The notes under the pieces are model-generated. The model was not told where the DNA came from. It did no database searches and saw only the letters and a program-made list of their open reading frames with translations. Shown here piece by piece: positions 1-7,633 of a DNA stretch of 9,697 nucleotides (position 1 is its first letter; the number at the start of each line of letters is the position of its first letter). Source of the stretch: Deltaproteobacteria bacterium (GTDB lineage Bacteria > Desulfobacterota > GWC2-55-46); contig JAKAIQ010000070.1 in the NCBI GenBank assembly GCA_021825035.1, forward strand, positions 1-9,697, given 5' to 3'. The position numbers and the translations under genes are program-made.

Positions 1-768
1 AATGCCCAGCTCGTGCCGCTCAAGGATAAGGAAGACTCGAGCCTTCTTCTTTTTCTTCGTGACATAACGGAAGAGAAGAGGGTGGAGACCATAAAAAAGG
101 ATTTTGTAGCCAACGTCTCTCACGAGCTGAGGACCCCGCTTGCCAGCATAAAGGGCTATTCGGAGACTCTTCTCGATGGAGGAATGGATGACAGAGAGAC
201 GCTTAAGGAGTTCCTGCGCGTTATCGACCGTCATGCGACACGCATGGCGCGGCTCATTGACGACCTTCTGATACTATCAAGGCTTGAATCCCATCAGATG
301 ACCATATTGTCCGCGCCCGTGGACATTGCCGAGCTCATTCAGGCCACGATGAAAGGCTTTGAAAAACAGGCAAGAGACAAGGGGATTACGATAGCATCCT
401 GTCTGCCGAACGGCCTTCCAAGAGTTTTAGGAGATCGGGACAGGCTGGAACAGGTAATGGTCAACCTTCTCGATAACGCAATAAAATATACGCCATCCGG
501 CGGCCGCGTAAGCGTCGCCGCAGAGAAGGCCGATGGTTCCGTAAGGGTTGACGTGAAGGATACCGGGATCGGCATACCTGCGGGCGATATACCCAGGATC
601 TTTGAAAGATTTTACCGCGTCGACAAGGCAAGGAGCAGGGAACTCGGCGGAACGGGCCTCGGGCTCGCCATAGTAAAGCATATAATACAGGGCCACAATG
701 GGAAGATGCAGGTAGAAAGCTCGCCGGGAAAAGGCTCCATATTCAGTTTTTCGATAAAATCCTGCTGA
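1..768 (+). CDS. Sensor histidine kinase, PhoR-like, C-terminal part (5' end outside window)
   Basis: This is the catalytic half of a membrane-type two-component sensor kinase, which autophosphorylates on histidine and passes the phosphate to a response regulator. The reading frame is open from base 1, so the 255 residues seen are a fragment; the GTG at 13 is probably internal. In order I see the end of a PAS-type sensor domain (LLLFLRDITEEKR), the HisKA H-box VSHELRTPLAS with the phospho-acceptor His at fragment residue 41 (bases 121-123), the N-box NLLDNAIKYTP (about 155-165), the G1 box DTGIGIP (187-193), the F-box FERFYRVD and the G2 box GGTGLGL (216-222). All catalytic boxes are intact. 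The arrangement and the C-terminal tail resemble PhoR/WalK-type kinases. The PhoR label is family resemblance only, since the N-terminus and any partner regulator lie upstream of the window. Confidence 0.95.
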   Translation, partial: NAQLVPLKDKEDSSLLLFLRDITEEKRVETIKKDFVANVSHELRTPLASIKGYSETLLDGGMDDRETLKEFLRVIDRHATRMARLIDDLLILSRLESHQMTILSAPVDIAELIQATMKGFEKQARDKGITIASCLPNGLPRVLGDRDRLEQVMVNLLDNAIKYTPSGGRVSVAAEKADGSVRVDVKDTGIGIPAGDIPRIFERFYRVDKARSRELGGTGLGLAIVKHIIQGHNGKMQVESSPGKGSIFSFSIKSC

Positions 769-805
769 ACGTCTCCTCTCTACGCGCCTCATCCGATTAA
801 TAAAT

Positions 806-835
806 CTGAAAAAAGCCGCCTTATTTTGATATAAT
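806..835 (+). promoter_or_regulatory. Probable sigma-70 promoter of the ABC exporter operon
   Basis: A perfect TATAAT at 830-835 is preceded by TG at the extended -10 position (TGATATAAT, 827-835). CTGAAA at 806-811 matches the -35 consensus at four of six positions with an 18-bp spacer. Transcription would start near 842, about 38 nt before the ATPase start codon. A dyad, TACGT-TCGGG-ACGTA (837-851), sits on the predicted start site and could be an operator or a short 5' hairpin. It is the only strong promoter seen before the next three genes. Confidence 0.6.
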
Positions 836-879
836 GTACGTTCGGGACGTATCCTGTCCAGCTTGTAAATTTAAAAGAT

Positions 880-1836
880 ATGTCTGTAATCCACGTAGAA
901 AATCTTTATAAAAGATATAATGGCGTCGAGGCCGTCCGGGGAGTGACCTTTGACGTGCGCGAAGGAGAGACCTTCGGCTTTTTAGGGCCTAACGGAGCAG
1001 GCAAGACGACTACCATAAGCATACTGTGCACCCTTCTGGGTTTTGATTCCGGCATAGCAATGGTGAACCGGTATGACTGCAGAACAGAGCCTCAGAAGGT
1101 TCGTTCCTCCATCGGGCTGGTCTTTCAGGAATTTACGCTCGATAACGAGCTTACGGCTTACGAAAATTTGAAGTTTCATTGCTATCTCTACGGTATGGAC
1201 AGGTCGTTAACGGAGAGAAGGATAGAGGAGGCGCTCGATGTGGTTAACCTGAGCGGGAGAAAATTGGACCTGGTAAGAAAGTTCTCCGGCGGCATGAAAA
1301 GAAGGCTTGAGATTGCCCGCGGCCTTCTGCACAGGCCCAGAGTGCTGTTTCTCGACGAGCCGACCCTGGGGCTTGACCCGCAGACAAGAAGCAACGTCTG
1401 GGAGTTTATCATGAAATTGAAGAAGGCGGCCGGGAGCACGTTGTTTATGACCACCCACTACATGGAGGAGGCCGAGGTCTGCGACCGCATAGCCATAATG
1501 GACAATGGACGGATCATAGCGTGCGACAGGCCCGATGAGCTCAAGCGGTCGATAAAGGGGGACACGGTTTACATTAAGACGGTTGACGACGCTTCGGCAA
1601 GCCGGGAGATCGAAGAGAAGTTCCTTCTTAAGCCGAAGATGATAGAGGCAGGCCTTTCCGTCAATGTCGAGGCCGGGGAGAAATTTGTTCCCCAACTTTT
1701 CGCGGGGATGAAGACCGAGATCAAATCGGTAAACCTGAAGAAGCCGAGCCTCGAAGACGTGTTTCTCAACCTCACGGGCAGGGAGATAAGGGATTACGGC
1801 CCGGCGCCGAGAGCGCCTGGTTTGAGAGGGCGTTGA
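880..1836 (+). CDS. ABC exporter ATP-binding protein (DrrA/CcmA-like, ABC-2 type)
   Basis: This is the cytoplasmic ATPase of an ABC-2 type exporter and drives transport by the permease encoded just downstream. Its 318 residues hold one nucleotide-binding domain with every motif: Walker A GPNGAGKTT (36-44), Q-loop Gln83 in VFQEFTLD, signature FSGGM (135-139, with F for the usual L), Walker B VLFLDEP (155-161), D-loop GLD and switch His193 (TTH). The stretch after about residue 225 matches the short C-terminal extension common in DrrA-like exporters of drugs, lipids or polysaccharides. The ATG at 880 is chosen because the protein starts at the usual point, just before the first strand. No clear Shine-Dalgarno precedes it. 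The substrate cannot be read from the sequence. Confidence 0.93.
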   Translation: MSVIHVENLYKRYNGVEAVRGVTFDVREGETFGFLGPNGAGKTTTISILCTLLGFDSGIAMVNRYDCRTEPQKVRSSIGLVFQEFTLDNELTAYENLKFHCYLYGMDRSLTERRIEEALDVVNLSGRKLDLVRKFSGGMKRRLEIARGLLHRPRVLFLDEPTLGLDPQTRSNVWEFIMKLKKAAGSTLFMTTHYMEEAEVCDRIAIMDNGRIIACDRPDELKRSIKGDTVYIKTVDDASASREIEEKFLLKPKMIEAGLSVNVEAGEKFVPQLFAGMKTEIKSVNLKKPSLEDVFLNLTGREIRDYGPAPRAPGLRGR

Positions 1837-1930
1837 GTTGATGTTTAACGGCACGCAAGCGGCCATCCGTCTCAGTGGCTGTAGCCGGCAGGCGATTTCC
1901 GTAAATATAAAAAAATGAGGGCAGTGCTGA

Positions 1931-2701
1931 TTGAGATATTTTCAAGCCAAAGCCGTATATGTGATATTCCAGCGGGAGTTTAAGAGATTTTTCCGCCAGA
2001 AGGGTAGATTGGTAGTTACCATGGCGAGGCCTCTCATATGGCTCTTTATAGTCGGGTCAGGCTTTACCAGGCTCGTCGACACTTCAGCCGGCGCCAGTTA
2101 TATCCAGTTCATACTGCCCGGGATAGTTGGCATGACCATACTCTTCAGTTCCATCTTCTCCACGATGTCCGTGGTATGGGACAGGGAGTTCGGATTTCTC
2201 AGGGAGATGCTCGTATCTCCGATCTCAAGGATAACGATAGTCGCCGGGAAGCTCCTGAGCGGCACGATCCTTTCCGTTTTTCAGGGAGCGGCCCTTCTTG
2301 TTGTGGCGCCTTTCCTGGGCCTTAAAGTCGGCGTAGGCGGATTTTTCGCCATGATTGCGTTCATGCTCCTCGTCTCGCTTTCGATAACCTCTCTTGGCCT
2401 TTTTGTGGCGTCCTTTCTCTCTTCTCTCGAGGGGTTTAACGTAATCATGAACTTCATCATACTGCCGATGTTCTTTCTTAGCGGCGCCCTTTATCCCGTA
2501 CGTTCGCTGCCAGCCGCAATAAGGGTCTTTACAGTGGTAAACCCGCTCTGCTTCGGGGTCGATGCATTTAAGCATATGCTCCTTCCTCACGGAGGAAGGC
2601 TTGCGGCGGAATTCCCCCTTGCACTTGATATTTTTTTTGTGAGCTTCTTCGCCATCGTATTTTCTATTCTTGCGGCGGTTGTCTTTGAAAGAAAAAAGTG
2701 A
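1931..2701 (+). CDS. ABC-2 type transporter permease (DrrB/NodJ-like)
   Basis: This is the membrane subunit that pairs with the preceding ATPase. Its 256 residues show a cytoplasmic basic N-terminus (QREFKRFFRQKGR), then about six hydrophobic segments, with the family motif FLREMLVSPISR in the loop after the second. The last helix ends at the C-terminal basic tail FERKK. The start is TTG at 1931, supported by GAGG at 1917-1920 with a 10-nt spacer. A GTG at 1961 would remove only ten residues and has no better ribosome site. The 94-bp gap from the ATPase gene is longer than usual for such a pair, and I find no separate promoter or terminator in it. Substrate unknown. Confidence 0.92.
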   Translation: MRYFQAKAVYVIFQREFKRFFRQKGRLVVTMARPLIWLFIVGSGFTRLVDTSAGASYIQFILPGIVGMTILFSSIFSTMSVVWDREFGFLREMLVSPISRITIVAGKLLSGTILSVFQGAALLVVAPFLGLKVGVGGFFAMIAFMLLVSLSITSLGLFVASFLSSLEGFNVIMNFIILPMFFLSGALYPVRSLPAAIRVFTVVNPLCFGVDAFKHMLLPHGGRLAAEFPLALDIFFVSFFAIVFSILAAVVFERKK

Positions 2702-2705
2702 TGAC

Positions 2706-3548
2706 ATGAAGAACGGCACTCTTTTTGTAGTTTCAACGCCCATAGGCAATCTCGAGGACATCACGCTTCGCGCGCTCGGCGTTTTGAAGAGCGTGGCTCT
2801 CATAGCGGCGGAAGACACAAGGGTTACCAGAAAGCTTTTGAGCAACTACGGCATATCGACGCCGCTTACAAGTTATTTTGAACATAATGAGGTCAAGAAG
2901 GCCGCTTTTCTTCTGGAAAAGTTAAGGGAAGGCGCGGATATCGCAATCGTAACGGACGCAGGCACCCCGGGGATATCCGACCCCGGCTACAGAATTGTGA
3001 GGCTTGCCGTGGAAAACGGCGTGAGAGCCGTTTCTGTGCCCGGGGCTTCGGCGCTTACCGCGGCGTTAAGCGTGGCGGGGCTGCCGCTCGACGAATTCAC
3101 GTTCAAGGGCTTTGTTCCAGCCGGGCAGCACGCAAGGAAAAAGTTCTTGCTTGGGTTGAAGATTCCGGAACATACGTTCATAATGTATGAGTCCGCAAGA
3201 AGGATAAAGGATACGCTTAAAGACATCCTCGACGTTATAGGGGACGTGGAGGCCGTAATGGCGCGGGAGTTGACAAAACTCCATGAAGAGGTGTTGAGAG
3301 GCCGCATTTGCGCCTTAGCTGAAAAGCTCAAGGAAAGGGAAGTCAAGGGCGAGATAGTTGTCATCCTCAGGACCGGCGATGCCACCCGTGCTGCAATAAT
3401 CCCTGCGGACGAGATAGAAAATCTCCTGAGGGAAGGCTTCGGCCTGAAGGAAGTCGTAAAGGCCGTGGCACAGGAACATGATATGCCTAAAAGCGAAATC
3501 TATAAAGAGGCGCTGCGCGTAAAAGCGCGGCTTGAAAAAAAAGAATAG
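2706..3548 (+). CDS. rsmI: 16S rRNA 2'-O-methyltransferase RsmI (cytidine-1402)
   Basis: RsmI uses S-adenosylmethionine to methylate the 2'-O of C1402 in the decoding centre of 16S rRNA. The 280-residue product has the usual family length and shows the tetrapyrrole-methylase-fold motifs in order: TPIGNLEDIT (11-20), AEDTR (35-39), TDAGTPGISDPG (83-94) and VPGASAL (111-117). The C-terminal helical region ends in the basic tail KARLEKKE. I chose the ATG at 2706; an in-frame TTG at 2670 would add 12 residues inside the permease gene and is unlikely. The start lies 4 nt past the permease stop with no strong ribosome site, so translation is probably coupled. RsmI has no known link to the exporter, so the operon is likely one of convenience. 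Confidence 0.96.
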   Translation: MKNGTLFVVSTPIGNLEDITLRALGVLKSVALIAAEDTRVTRKLLSNYGISTPLTSYFEHNEVKKAAFLLEKLREGADIAIVTDAGTPGISDPGYRIVRLAVENGVRAVSVPGASALTAALSVAGLPLDEFTFKGFVPAGQHARKKFLLGLKIPEHTFIMYESARRIKDTLKDILDVIGDVEAVMARELTKLHEEVLRGRICALAEKLKEREVKGEIVVILRTGDATRAAIIPADEIENLLREGFGLKEVVKAVAQEHDMPKSEIYKEALRVKARLEKKE

Positions 3549-3599
3549 GCGGAGCATAAGCAGTTCAACCGATGCGCCGAAGAATAGCGAGGAGCGGAC

Positions 3600-3830
3600 A
3601 TGAAAAATTTCATTCTTGGATTTCTGATAGGTGTTGCCGTCCTGCTGGCTTTTTTGTATCTCGGCGGGCCTCGATACCTGGTGGCTCTTGGAATAAGGGC
3701 GCAAGAGGCCGGACAAAAGCTGGAGCATTATGAGAAGCCGGTAAAGAATACGGTGAACGAGGCCGGGCAATCGGTCGATAAAGCCCTCGACAAGACGAAG
3801 ATGAAAGTCAGGGAGTACATCCGTAAGTAA
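3600..3830 (+). CDS. Small single-pass membrane protein, function unknown
   Basis: I do not recognise this 76-residue protein as a named family. It has a hydrophobic N-terminal helix (about residues 4-21, FILGFLIGVAVLLAFLYL) and then a charged, probably helical tail rich in Lys, Glu and Gln, with NEAGQSVDKALDKTK in the middle. This layout resembles small YtxH-like or apolipophorin-like tail proteins, but the match is only in style. AGGAG lies just upstream of the ATG (around 3590-3594) at good spacing, which supports translation. It follows rsmI after 51 nt on the same strand and is probably the last gene of the exporter/rsmI transcript. The helix could be a membrane anchor or an uncleaved signal. 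Confidence 0.75.
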   Translation: MKNFILGFLIGVAVLLAFLYLGGPRYLVALGIRAQEAGQKLEHYEKPVKNTVNEAGQSVDKALDKTKMKVREYIRK

Positions 3831-3831
3831 T

Positions 3832-3863
3832 CCGGCGTCTTCGGGTCAAATCTTGCCGGTTTT
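3832..3863 (+). terminator. Possible terminator between convergent genes
   Basis: CCGGC (3832-3836) can pair with GCCGG (3855-3859), followed by TTTT (3860-3863), directly after the stop codon of the small membrane protein. The 18-nt loop is long and the T-run short, so this is a weak candidate. It overlaps the 3' end of the lipoprotein gene on the other strand. No better terminator is visible where the two transcripts meet. Confidence 0.3.
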
Positions 3864-4445
3864 AAGGACAAAGGGGAACCGCAGATTGATGGTGCGTGTC
3901 CCTATATAGATTTCCTCCATATCAAGCTCCGCCGAACTTGTATTTTTCGACAGCGGCTCGAAGATAATGAGCCTTGTCGATTTCTCGCCGGGCTGCAATG
4001 TCAGAACAATATCGTAGAATTTTCCTGTCATGTCTTCGAGGCCTGATTCGAGGCCGCTATCCGCGACAGTCAAATCATATAGGTCCGTATAATCGAGAGG
4101 CCTGAGAAAGTCCAAGCCGTCGTCCGTAAGTGCGGTCAAGGACGGATTGTAGATGACACTGAATTTCGAATTGTTTTCGATGCCGACTTTAAGGATTATG
4201 TATTTTTTATCGGAAAGATTTTTTATGAGCGTGGAGCCTTCGGAGTCTGAAGGCTTTATGCGCCTGACGGTCACTCTAAGAGAGTCATTCTTGAAGACGG
4301 CTTCTTCAGTCCCATCCATATGATACTGGCCGGTGAGCCTTCCGCCGTCCGGAACGAGAAATGCCTTGCCCGCGCGCGCGCATCCGTATAAAACAAGGAA
4401 AATTGCGATCGATATCAGAATGTTTGTGGCGCGGTTTCTTGTCAT
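3846..4445 (-). CDS. Predicted lipoprotein, function unknown
   Basis: This is a 199-residue exported protein that I cannot assign to a named family. The N-terminus has a basic start (MTRNRA), a hydrophobic stretch (about 8-20) and a lipobox LYGC with the acylated Cys at residue 22, so it should be a membrane-anchored lipoprotein. Tyr at the -2 position is less usual. The mature part reads as a beta-rich domain: alternating strands such as YIILKVGIENNSKFSVIYN and STRLIIFEP recall the immunoglobulin-like DUF4352/telokin-like fold, but this is inference. It starts 9 nt after the acylphosphatase stop on the same strand, so the two are probably cotranscribed. No good ribosome site precedes the ATG, which suggests translational coupling. 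Confidence 0.8.
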   Translation of the reverse strand: MTRNRATNILISIAIFLVLYGCARAGKAFLVPDGGRLTGQYHMDGTEEAVFKNDSLRVTVRRIKPSDSEGSTLIKNLSDKKYIILKVGIENNSKFSVIYNPSLTALTDDGLDFLRPLDYTDLYDLTVADSGLESGLEDMTGKFYDIVLTLQPGEKSTRLIIFEPLSKNTSSAELDMEEIYIGTRTINLRFPFVLKTGKI

Positions 4446-4454
4446 ATATCCATA

Positions 4455-4751
4455 TCAGTAGCTATTCCATCTGGTAAGGGCCGTAAAGTCGTCAAATTCG
4501 TTCATGTAATCTTCCCACCTGAGGTCAACTCCGTCGACCCTTGCAGCCGGCGGCCCTATGCGGCTCCATTCTATCACCCTTTCGACGGACGGCTTCTCGC
4601 CTTCGATCACGGCTTCGACGGTGCCGTCCGAATTGTTTTTTACCCAGCCGCAGACCTTGTGCGTTCTGGCCACTTCAGCCATCGAAGCTCTGTAAAAGAC
4701 CCCTTGCACAAGACCTTCTATGACGAGATGCGCCCGTACTTTGTTTGTCAT
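4455..4751 (-). CDS. Acylphosphatase
   Basis: Acylphosphatase hydrolyses carboxyl-phosphate bonds, as in acetyl phosphate or 1,3-bisphosphoglycerate, in the cytoplasm. The 98-residue product has the usual length of the family. It shows the phosphate-binding signature GLVQGVFYR with catalytic Arg21 and the second motif GWVKNNSDGTVEAVIEG with catalytic Asn39. The ATG at 4751 is chosen because it gives the family length and places the first strand (KVRAHLVIEG) correctly. The open frame runs to 4868, but the extra 39 residues do not look like family sequence. The C-terminus (DDFTALTRWNSY) is slightly drawn out compared with common members. It is followed after 9 nt by the lipoprotein gene. Confidence 0.93.
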   Translation of the reverse strand: MTNKVRAHLVIEGLVQGVFYRASMAEVARTHKVCGWVKNNSDGTVEAVIEGEKPSVERVIEWSRIGPPAARVDGVDLRWEDYMNEFDDFTALTRWNSY

Positions 4752-4986
4752 CTCATGAGAGCAGTATTCATTTTTTATCGGCCGGAACGACTCTTTTTGA
4801 AAGCCGTCACGGCTACTCGGTTTTATTGAGAAAAAACCCGATGGGGATATGCTCCATTCACAGGGCAAAAGCCGTAAGTCGTATTTTTCATTTCTACCGA
4901 GTCAACATGGCAGCATGAAGGGCTGCAATCCGGTGCGACGCCGCCGCTTTTGTAAGAATGTGGTTTTTAGCAATAGTTGTTTGTGA
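4752..4986. other. 235-bp gap between gyrB and the acylphosphatase gene
   Basis: No convincing gene lies here; the short open frames have no family resemblance or ribosome site. A short dyad GCCGT-C-ACGGC (4803-4813) is present. On the minus strand, CGGG plus a run of T (around 4840-4831) has only a 3-4 bp stem before it, so I do not call a terminator. Reading minus, TTGACT (about 4906-4901) is a decent -35, but the -10 at proper spacing is poor. The acylphosphatase gene may therefore have its own weak promoter or depend on gyrB read-through. Confidence 0.4.
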
Positions 4987-7428
4987 TCACACATCCAGGT
5001 TCGACACCTCAAGCGCGTGCTTCTCGATGAATTCCCGTCGCGGCTCAACGACATCGCCCATAAGCTTGGTGAATATCGCGTCGGCCTCGAAACCATCGTC
5101 GACCTTTACCTGCAAGAGTATCCTCTTTTCCGGGTCCATCGTAGTTTCCCATAGCTGATCCGGGTTCATCTCTCCGAGGCCTTTATACCTCTGTATCGAC
5201 AGGCCTTTTTTGCCGAGCTCAAGGACGCGGTCTATGAGACCGGCCCAGGCGGATACCTCAAGGCTTCCGTCGCCGTTCTTTATCGTAAATGGCGGCTCCC
5301 CGGCATCTTTGAGGTCTTTAGCGATGTTCCTGGCCTCCTGGAATTCAGGAGAAGCCAGGATGTCTCTGTCGATAACCGTTTCCTGATAGAGACCGTTCTT
5401 CGCGCACTTTATGACGAAGCCCTCATGTTCAACATCCTTGCCGAACGTCAATCCCGAGGTCTCCTTTTCCGGGGCGATGATTTTCAGCCTTGTCTTTGCG
5501 GCCTCGGTGAGTTTTTTCACGCCTGCCTCGTCCTTTAAAGCCTCAGGGTCCGCGTCCTCGAAGGCGAGCGCTCCGATGACGACCGCGTCCCGTCCTTTCC
5601 TTTCCATTCTCGACATGAGCCTCTGCAAGCGGGCGGCCTTCTTCAGCGCGTTCATCAGGGGCTGGCCGGCAAGTCCGTTCTTCTTGCCCCTCGGCGTAAT
5701 AGTAAGGCCATCGTGAGCGGATTCGAATATGAAGTCTTCGAGGGCGGAGTCGTCTTTAAGATACTTCTCGTCCCTTCCCCTTTTTACCTTGAACAGCGGC
5801 GGTTCGGCGATGTAAAGATGGCCGTTCTCGGCCAATGACTTCATCTGGCGGTAAAAAAATGTAAGCAGGAGCGTTCTTATATGGCTTCCGTCCACGTCCG
5901 CGTCGGTCATGATGATTATCTTGTGGTAGCGTAGCTTCTCGGGGTTGAAGTCATCGTTTCCGACCCCGCACCCGAGGGCCATTATCATGGTCCTGATCTC
6001 TTCGTTCGACAGTATCTTGTCGAAGCGCGCCTTTTCTACGTTGAGTATCTTACCCTTAAGAGGCAGTATCGCTTGAAAACGTCTGTCGCGCCCCTGTTTC
6101 GCGGAGCCGCCGGCAGAGTCACCCTCGACTATGAATATCTCGGACAACGCCGGGTTGGTCTCCTGGCAGTCTGCAAGCTTTCCGGGAAGGCTTGTCGAAT
6201 CGAGCGCGCCCTTCCTTCTTATGAGGTCCTTGGCTTTTCTTGCGGCCTCCCTCGCGCGTGCGCCCTCAACCGCTTTTTGTATTATCTTTTTTGCTATCGA
6301 CGGGTTTTCTTCGAGGTAGTCAGTAAGCTTTTCATTGACGATGGATTTAACGTATCCCTCGACCTCGCTGTTGCCCAGCTTTGTCTTGGTCTGTCCCTCA
6401 AACTGCGGGTTGGGAAGCTTTACGCTTATTACCGCCGTAAGCCCCTCACGGACGTCGTCGCCCTGCAGAGCATCTTTAAGGTCCTTGGCCAGATTGTGGC
6501 TTGAGGCGTAGGCGTTTATGACGCGCGTAAGGGCGGATTTGAACCCCACCATGTGTGTGCCACCCTCGGTGGTATTGATGTTGTTGGCGTAAGAGAATAC
6601 GTTATCCGCGTAGGAGTCGTTCCACTGAAGCGCCATCTCCATCTGGATATTTTCCTTCTCGCCTGAAATATAGACGACCTTGGGGTGAATGGGCGTCCTC
6701 GACTTATTCAGGTGTTCGACAAAGCTCACGATCCCGCCATTGTACTGGAACTCGTGGAATTTATCCGTCCTTTCGTCCCTTATGGTAATTCTTATCCCGG
6801 CATTGAGAAACGACAGTTCGCGCAGGCGTTGAGAGAGCATATCGAAGCTGAACTCGGTTGTTTCGAATATCTCGGCGTCCGGCTTGAATGTCACGGTAGT
6901 CCCGGTCTTTTTCGCCTTTCCGAAGACCTCAAGCGGCCCGACCGGCTTGCCGCGTTTGTATTTCTGCCGGTAGACCTGCCCGTCACGCCTTATCTCGACC
7001 TCGAGCCATTCCGAGAGGAAGTTCACAACGGTAACGCCAACGCCGTGGAGTCCCCCGGAGACCTTGTAGGCCTTGTTCTCGAACTTCCCGCCCGCATGAA
7101 GTTCCGTGAGGACGACCTCGACCGTCGGCTTTTTCTTCTCAGGGTGGGGCTTAACGGGTATGCCCCTGCCGTCGTCGGCTACCGTAACGGAATTGTCGGT
7201 ATGGACGGTTACGTCTATATTCTTACAAAATCCGGCAAGGGCCTCGTCAACCGAGTTGTCCACCACCTCGTAAACGAGGTGGTGGAGGCCCATTGGTCCG
7301 GTGGAGCCTATGTACATGGCCGGCCTTTTACGCACCGCTTCGAGGCCGCCGAGGACTTTTATCTTGGTTTCATCATAAACCTCGACGTTGTCCGCTGTTT
7401 TTATGCCAATGCCCTTTTGTTCTTTCAC
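4987..7428 (-). CDS. gyrB: DNA gyrase subunit B
   Basis: GyrB is the ATPase subunit of DNA gyrase, which with GyrA introduces negative supercoils. Motifs, numbered from a TTG at 7434, are: Bergerat ATP site EVVDN (56-60) and DDGRGIP (87-93), the glycine-rich lid GGLHGVGV (127-134), QTKTKLGN (348-355), TOPRIM EGDSAGG (437-443) and DADVDGSHI (511-519), and C-terminal QRYKGLGEMNP. LWETTMDP marks it as GyrB rather than ParE. Residues about 560-735 are the insertion known from Gram-negative GyrB. I chose GTG at 7428 (813 aa) because AGGGGG (7442-7437) lies 8 nt before it. The TTG two codons earlier leaves only 2 nt. gyrA is not next to it in this window. Confidence 0.97.
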   Translation of the reverse strand: MKEQKGIGIKTADNVEVYDETKIKVLGGLEAVRKRPAMYIGSTGPMGLHHLVYEVVDNSVDEALAGFCKNIDVTVHTDNSVTVADDGRGIPVKPHPEKKKPTVEVVLTELHAGGKFENKAYKVSGGLHGVGVTVVNFLSEWLEVEIRRDGQVYRQKYKRGKPVGPLEVFGKAKKTGTTVTFKPDAEIFETTEFSFDMLSQRLRELSFLNAGIRITIRDERTDKFHEFQYNGGIVSFVEHLNKSRTPIHPKVVYISGEKENIQMEMALQWNDSYADNVFSYANNINTTEGGTHMVGFKSALTRVINAYASSHNLAKDLKDALQGDDVREGLTAVISVKLPNPQFEGQTKTKLGNSEVEGYVKSIVNEKLTDYLEENPSIAKKIIQKAVEGARAREAARKAKDLIRRKGALDSTSLPGKLADCQETNPALSEIFIVEGDSAGGSAKQGRDRRFQAILPLKGKILNVEKARFDKILSNEEIRTMIMALGCGVGNDDFNPEKLRYHKIIIMTDADVDGSHIRTLLLTFFYRQMKSLAENGHLYIAEPPLFKVKRGRDEKYLKDDSALEDFIFESAHDGLTITPRGKKNGLAGQPLMNALKKAARLQRLMSRMERKGRDAVVIGALAFEDADPEALKDEAGVKKLTEAAKTRLKIIAPEKETSGLTFGKDVEHEGFVIKCAKNGLYQETVIDRDILASPEFQEARNIAKDLKDAGEPPFTIKNGDGSLEVSAWAGLIDRVLELGKKGLSIQRYKGLGEMNPDQLWETTMDPEKRILLQVKVDDGFEADAIFTKLMGDVVEPRREFIEKHALEVSNLDV

Positions 7429-7535
7429 AGCCAAATCCCCCTGTGAGTTAAATTTTCCGTAAAAATATTGTTATTTTTCTTGCGATAGACAGAGAGAGAT
7501 TCCGGTGAAATATCATCTAAATATAATAACATGCG

Positions 7536-7551
7536 TGGATAGATTTATCCA
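7536..7551. promoter_or_regulatory. Dyad with DnaA-box-like halves upstream of gyrB
   Basis: TGGATA-GATT-TATCCA is a perfect inverted repeat. Its right arm sits in TTATCCATA (7545-7553), which matches the DnaA-box consensus TTATCCACA at 8 of 9 positions. Its left arm, read on the minus strand, gives CTATCCACG (7 of 9). It lies about 110 bp upstream of gyrB, beside an AT-rich stretch with a minus-strand -10-like TATTAT (7528-7523). It could be a DnaA site, another regulator's operator, or chance. Confidence 0.3.
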
Positions 7552-7592
7552 TAAGAAATTAGCCGCGTGCGGCTGATAATCGAGAGAAATCC

Positions 7593-7621
7593 TTAGAAAT
7601 AGGGTGAATTTAGGGTATAAT
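7593..7621 (+). promoter_or_regulatory. Candidate rightward promoter left of the IS element
   Basis: A perfect TATAAT at 7616-7621 points toward the IS element. The -35 region (TTAGAA at 7593-7598, 17-bp spacer) is poor at three of six. A start near 7628 would precede the ATG at 7634 by only about six nucleotides and would lie about 60 bp before the left IS end. It may have served a small gene or dedA before the insertion, or may now feed tnpA. Confidence 0.4.
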
Positions 7622-7633
7622 CCATCGAATAAG

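Noticed and set aside
1207..1866. 219-codon open frame on the - strand across the ABC ATPase gene
   Set aside because: It is antisense to a gene with all ABC ATPase motifs, and the predicted peptide has no domain-like pattern.
2225..2845. 206-codon open frame on the - strand across the permease and rsmI
   Set aside because: The peptide is a low-complexity basic sequence mirroring membrane-helix codons, spans two real genes and has no support.
4371..4381. Alternating CG run (11 bases), possible Z-DNA
   Set aside because: It is short and explained by the codons for Ala-Arg-Ala just after the lipobox cysteine.
4803..4840. GCCGT-C-ACGGC dyad and nearby T-run as a gyrB terminator
   Set aside because: On the minus strand the T-run precedes the dyad, and the stem directly before the T-run is only 3-4 bp.
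4752..4868. N-terminal extension of the acylphosphatase frame to a TTG at 4868
   Set aside because: It adds 39 residues unlike the family. The ATG at 4751 gives the standard length and the correct first strand.
6685..7446. Long open frame of 253 codons on the + strand, opposite gyrB
   Set aside because: It lies entirely antisense to the conserved ATPase domain of GyrB, shows no recognisable motif and has no ribosome site. It is a shadow of G+C-rich third codon positions in gyrB.
7561..7574. Palindrome AGCCGCGTGCGGCT upstream of gyrB, considered as a terminator
   Set aside because: No T-run follows on either strand and no transcript is known to end there. The stem is only five pairs with a realistic loop.
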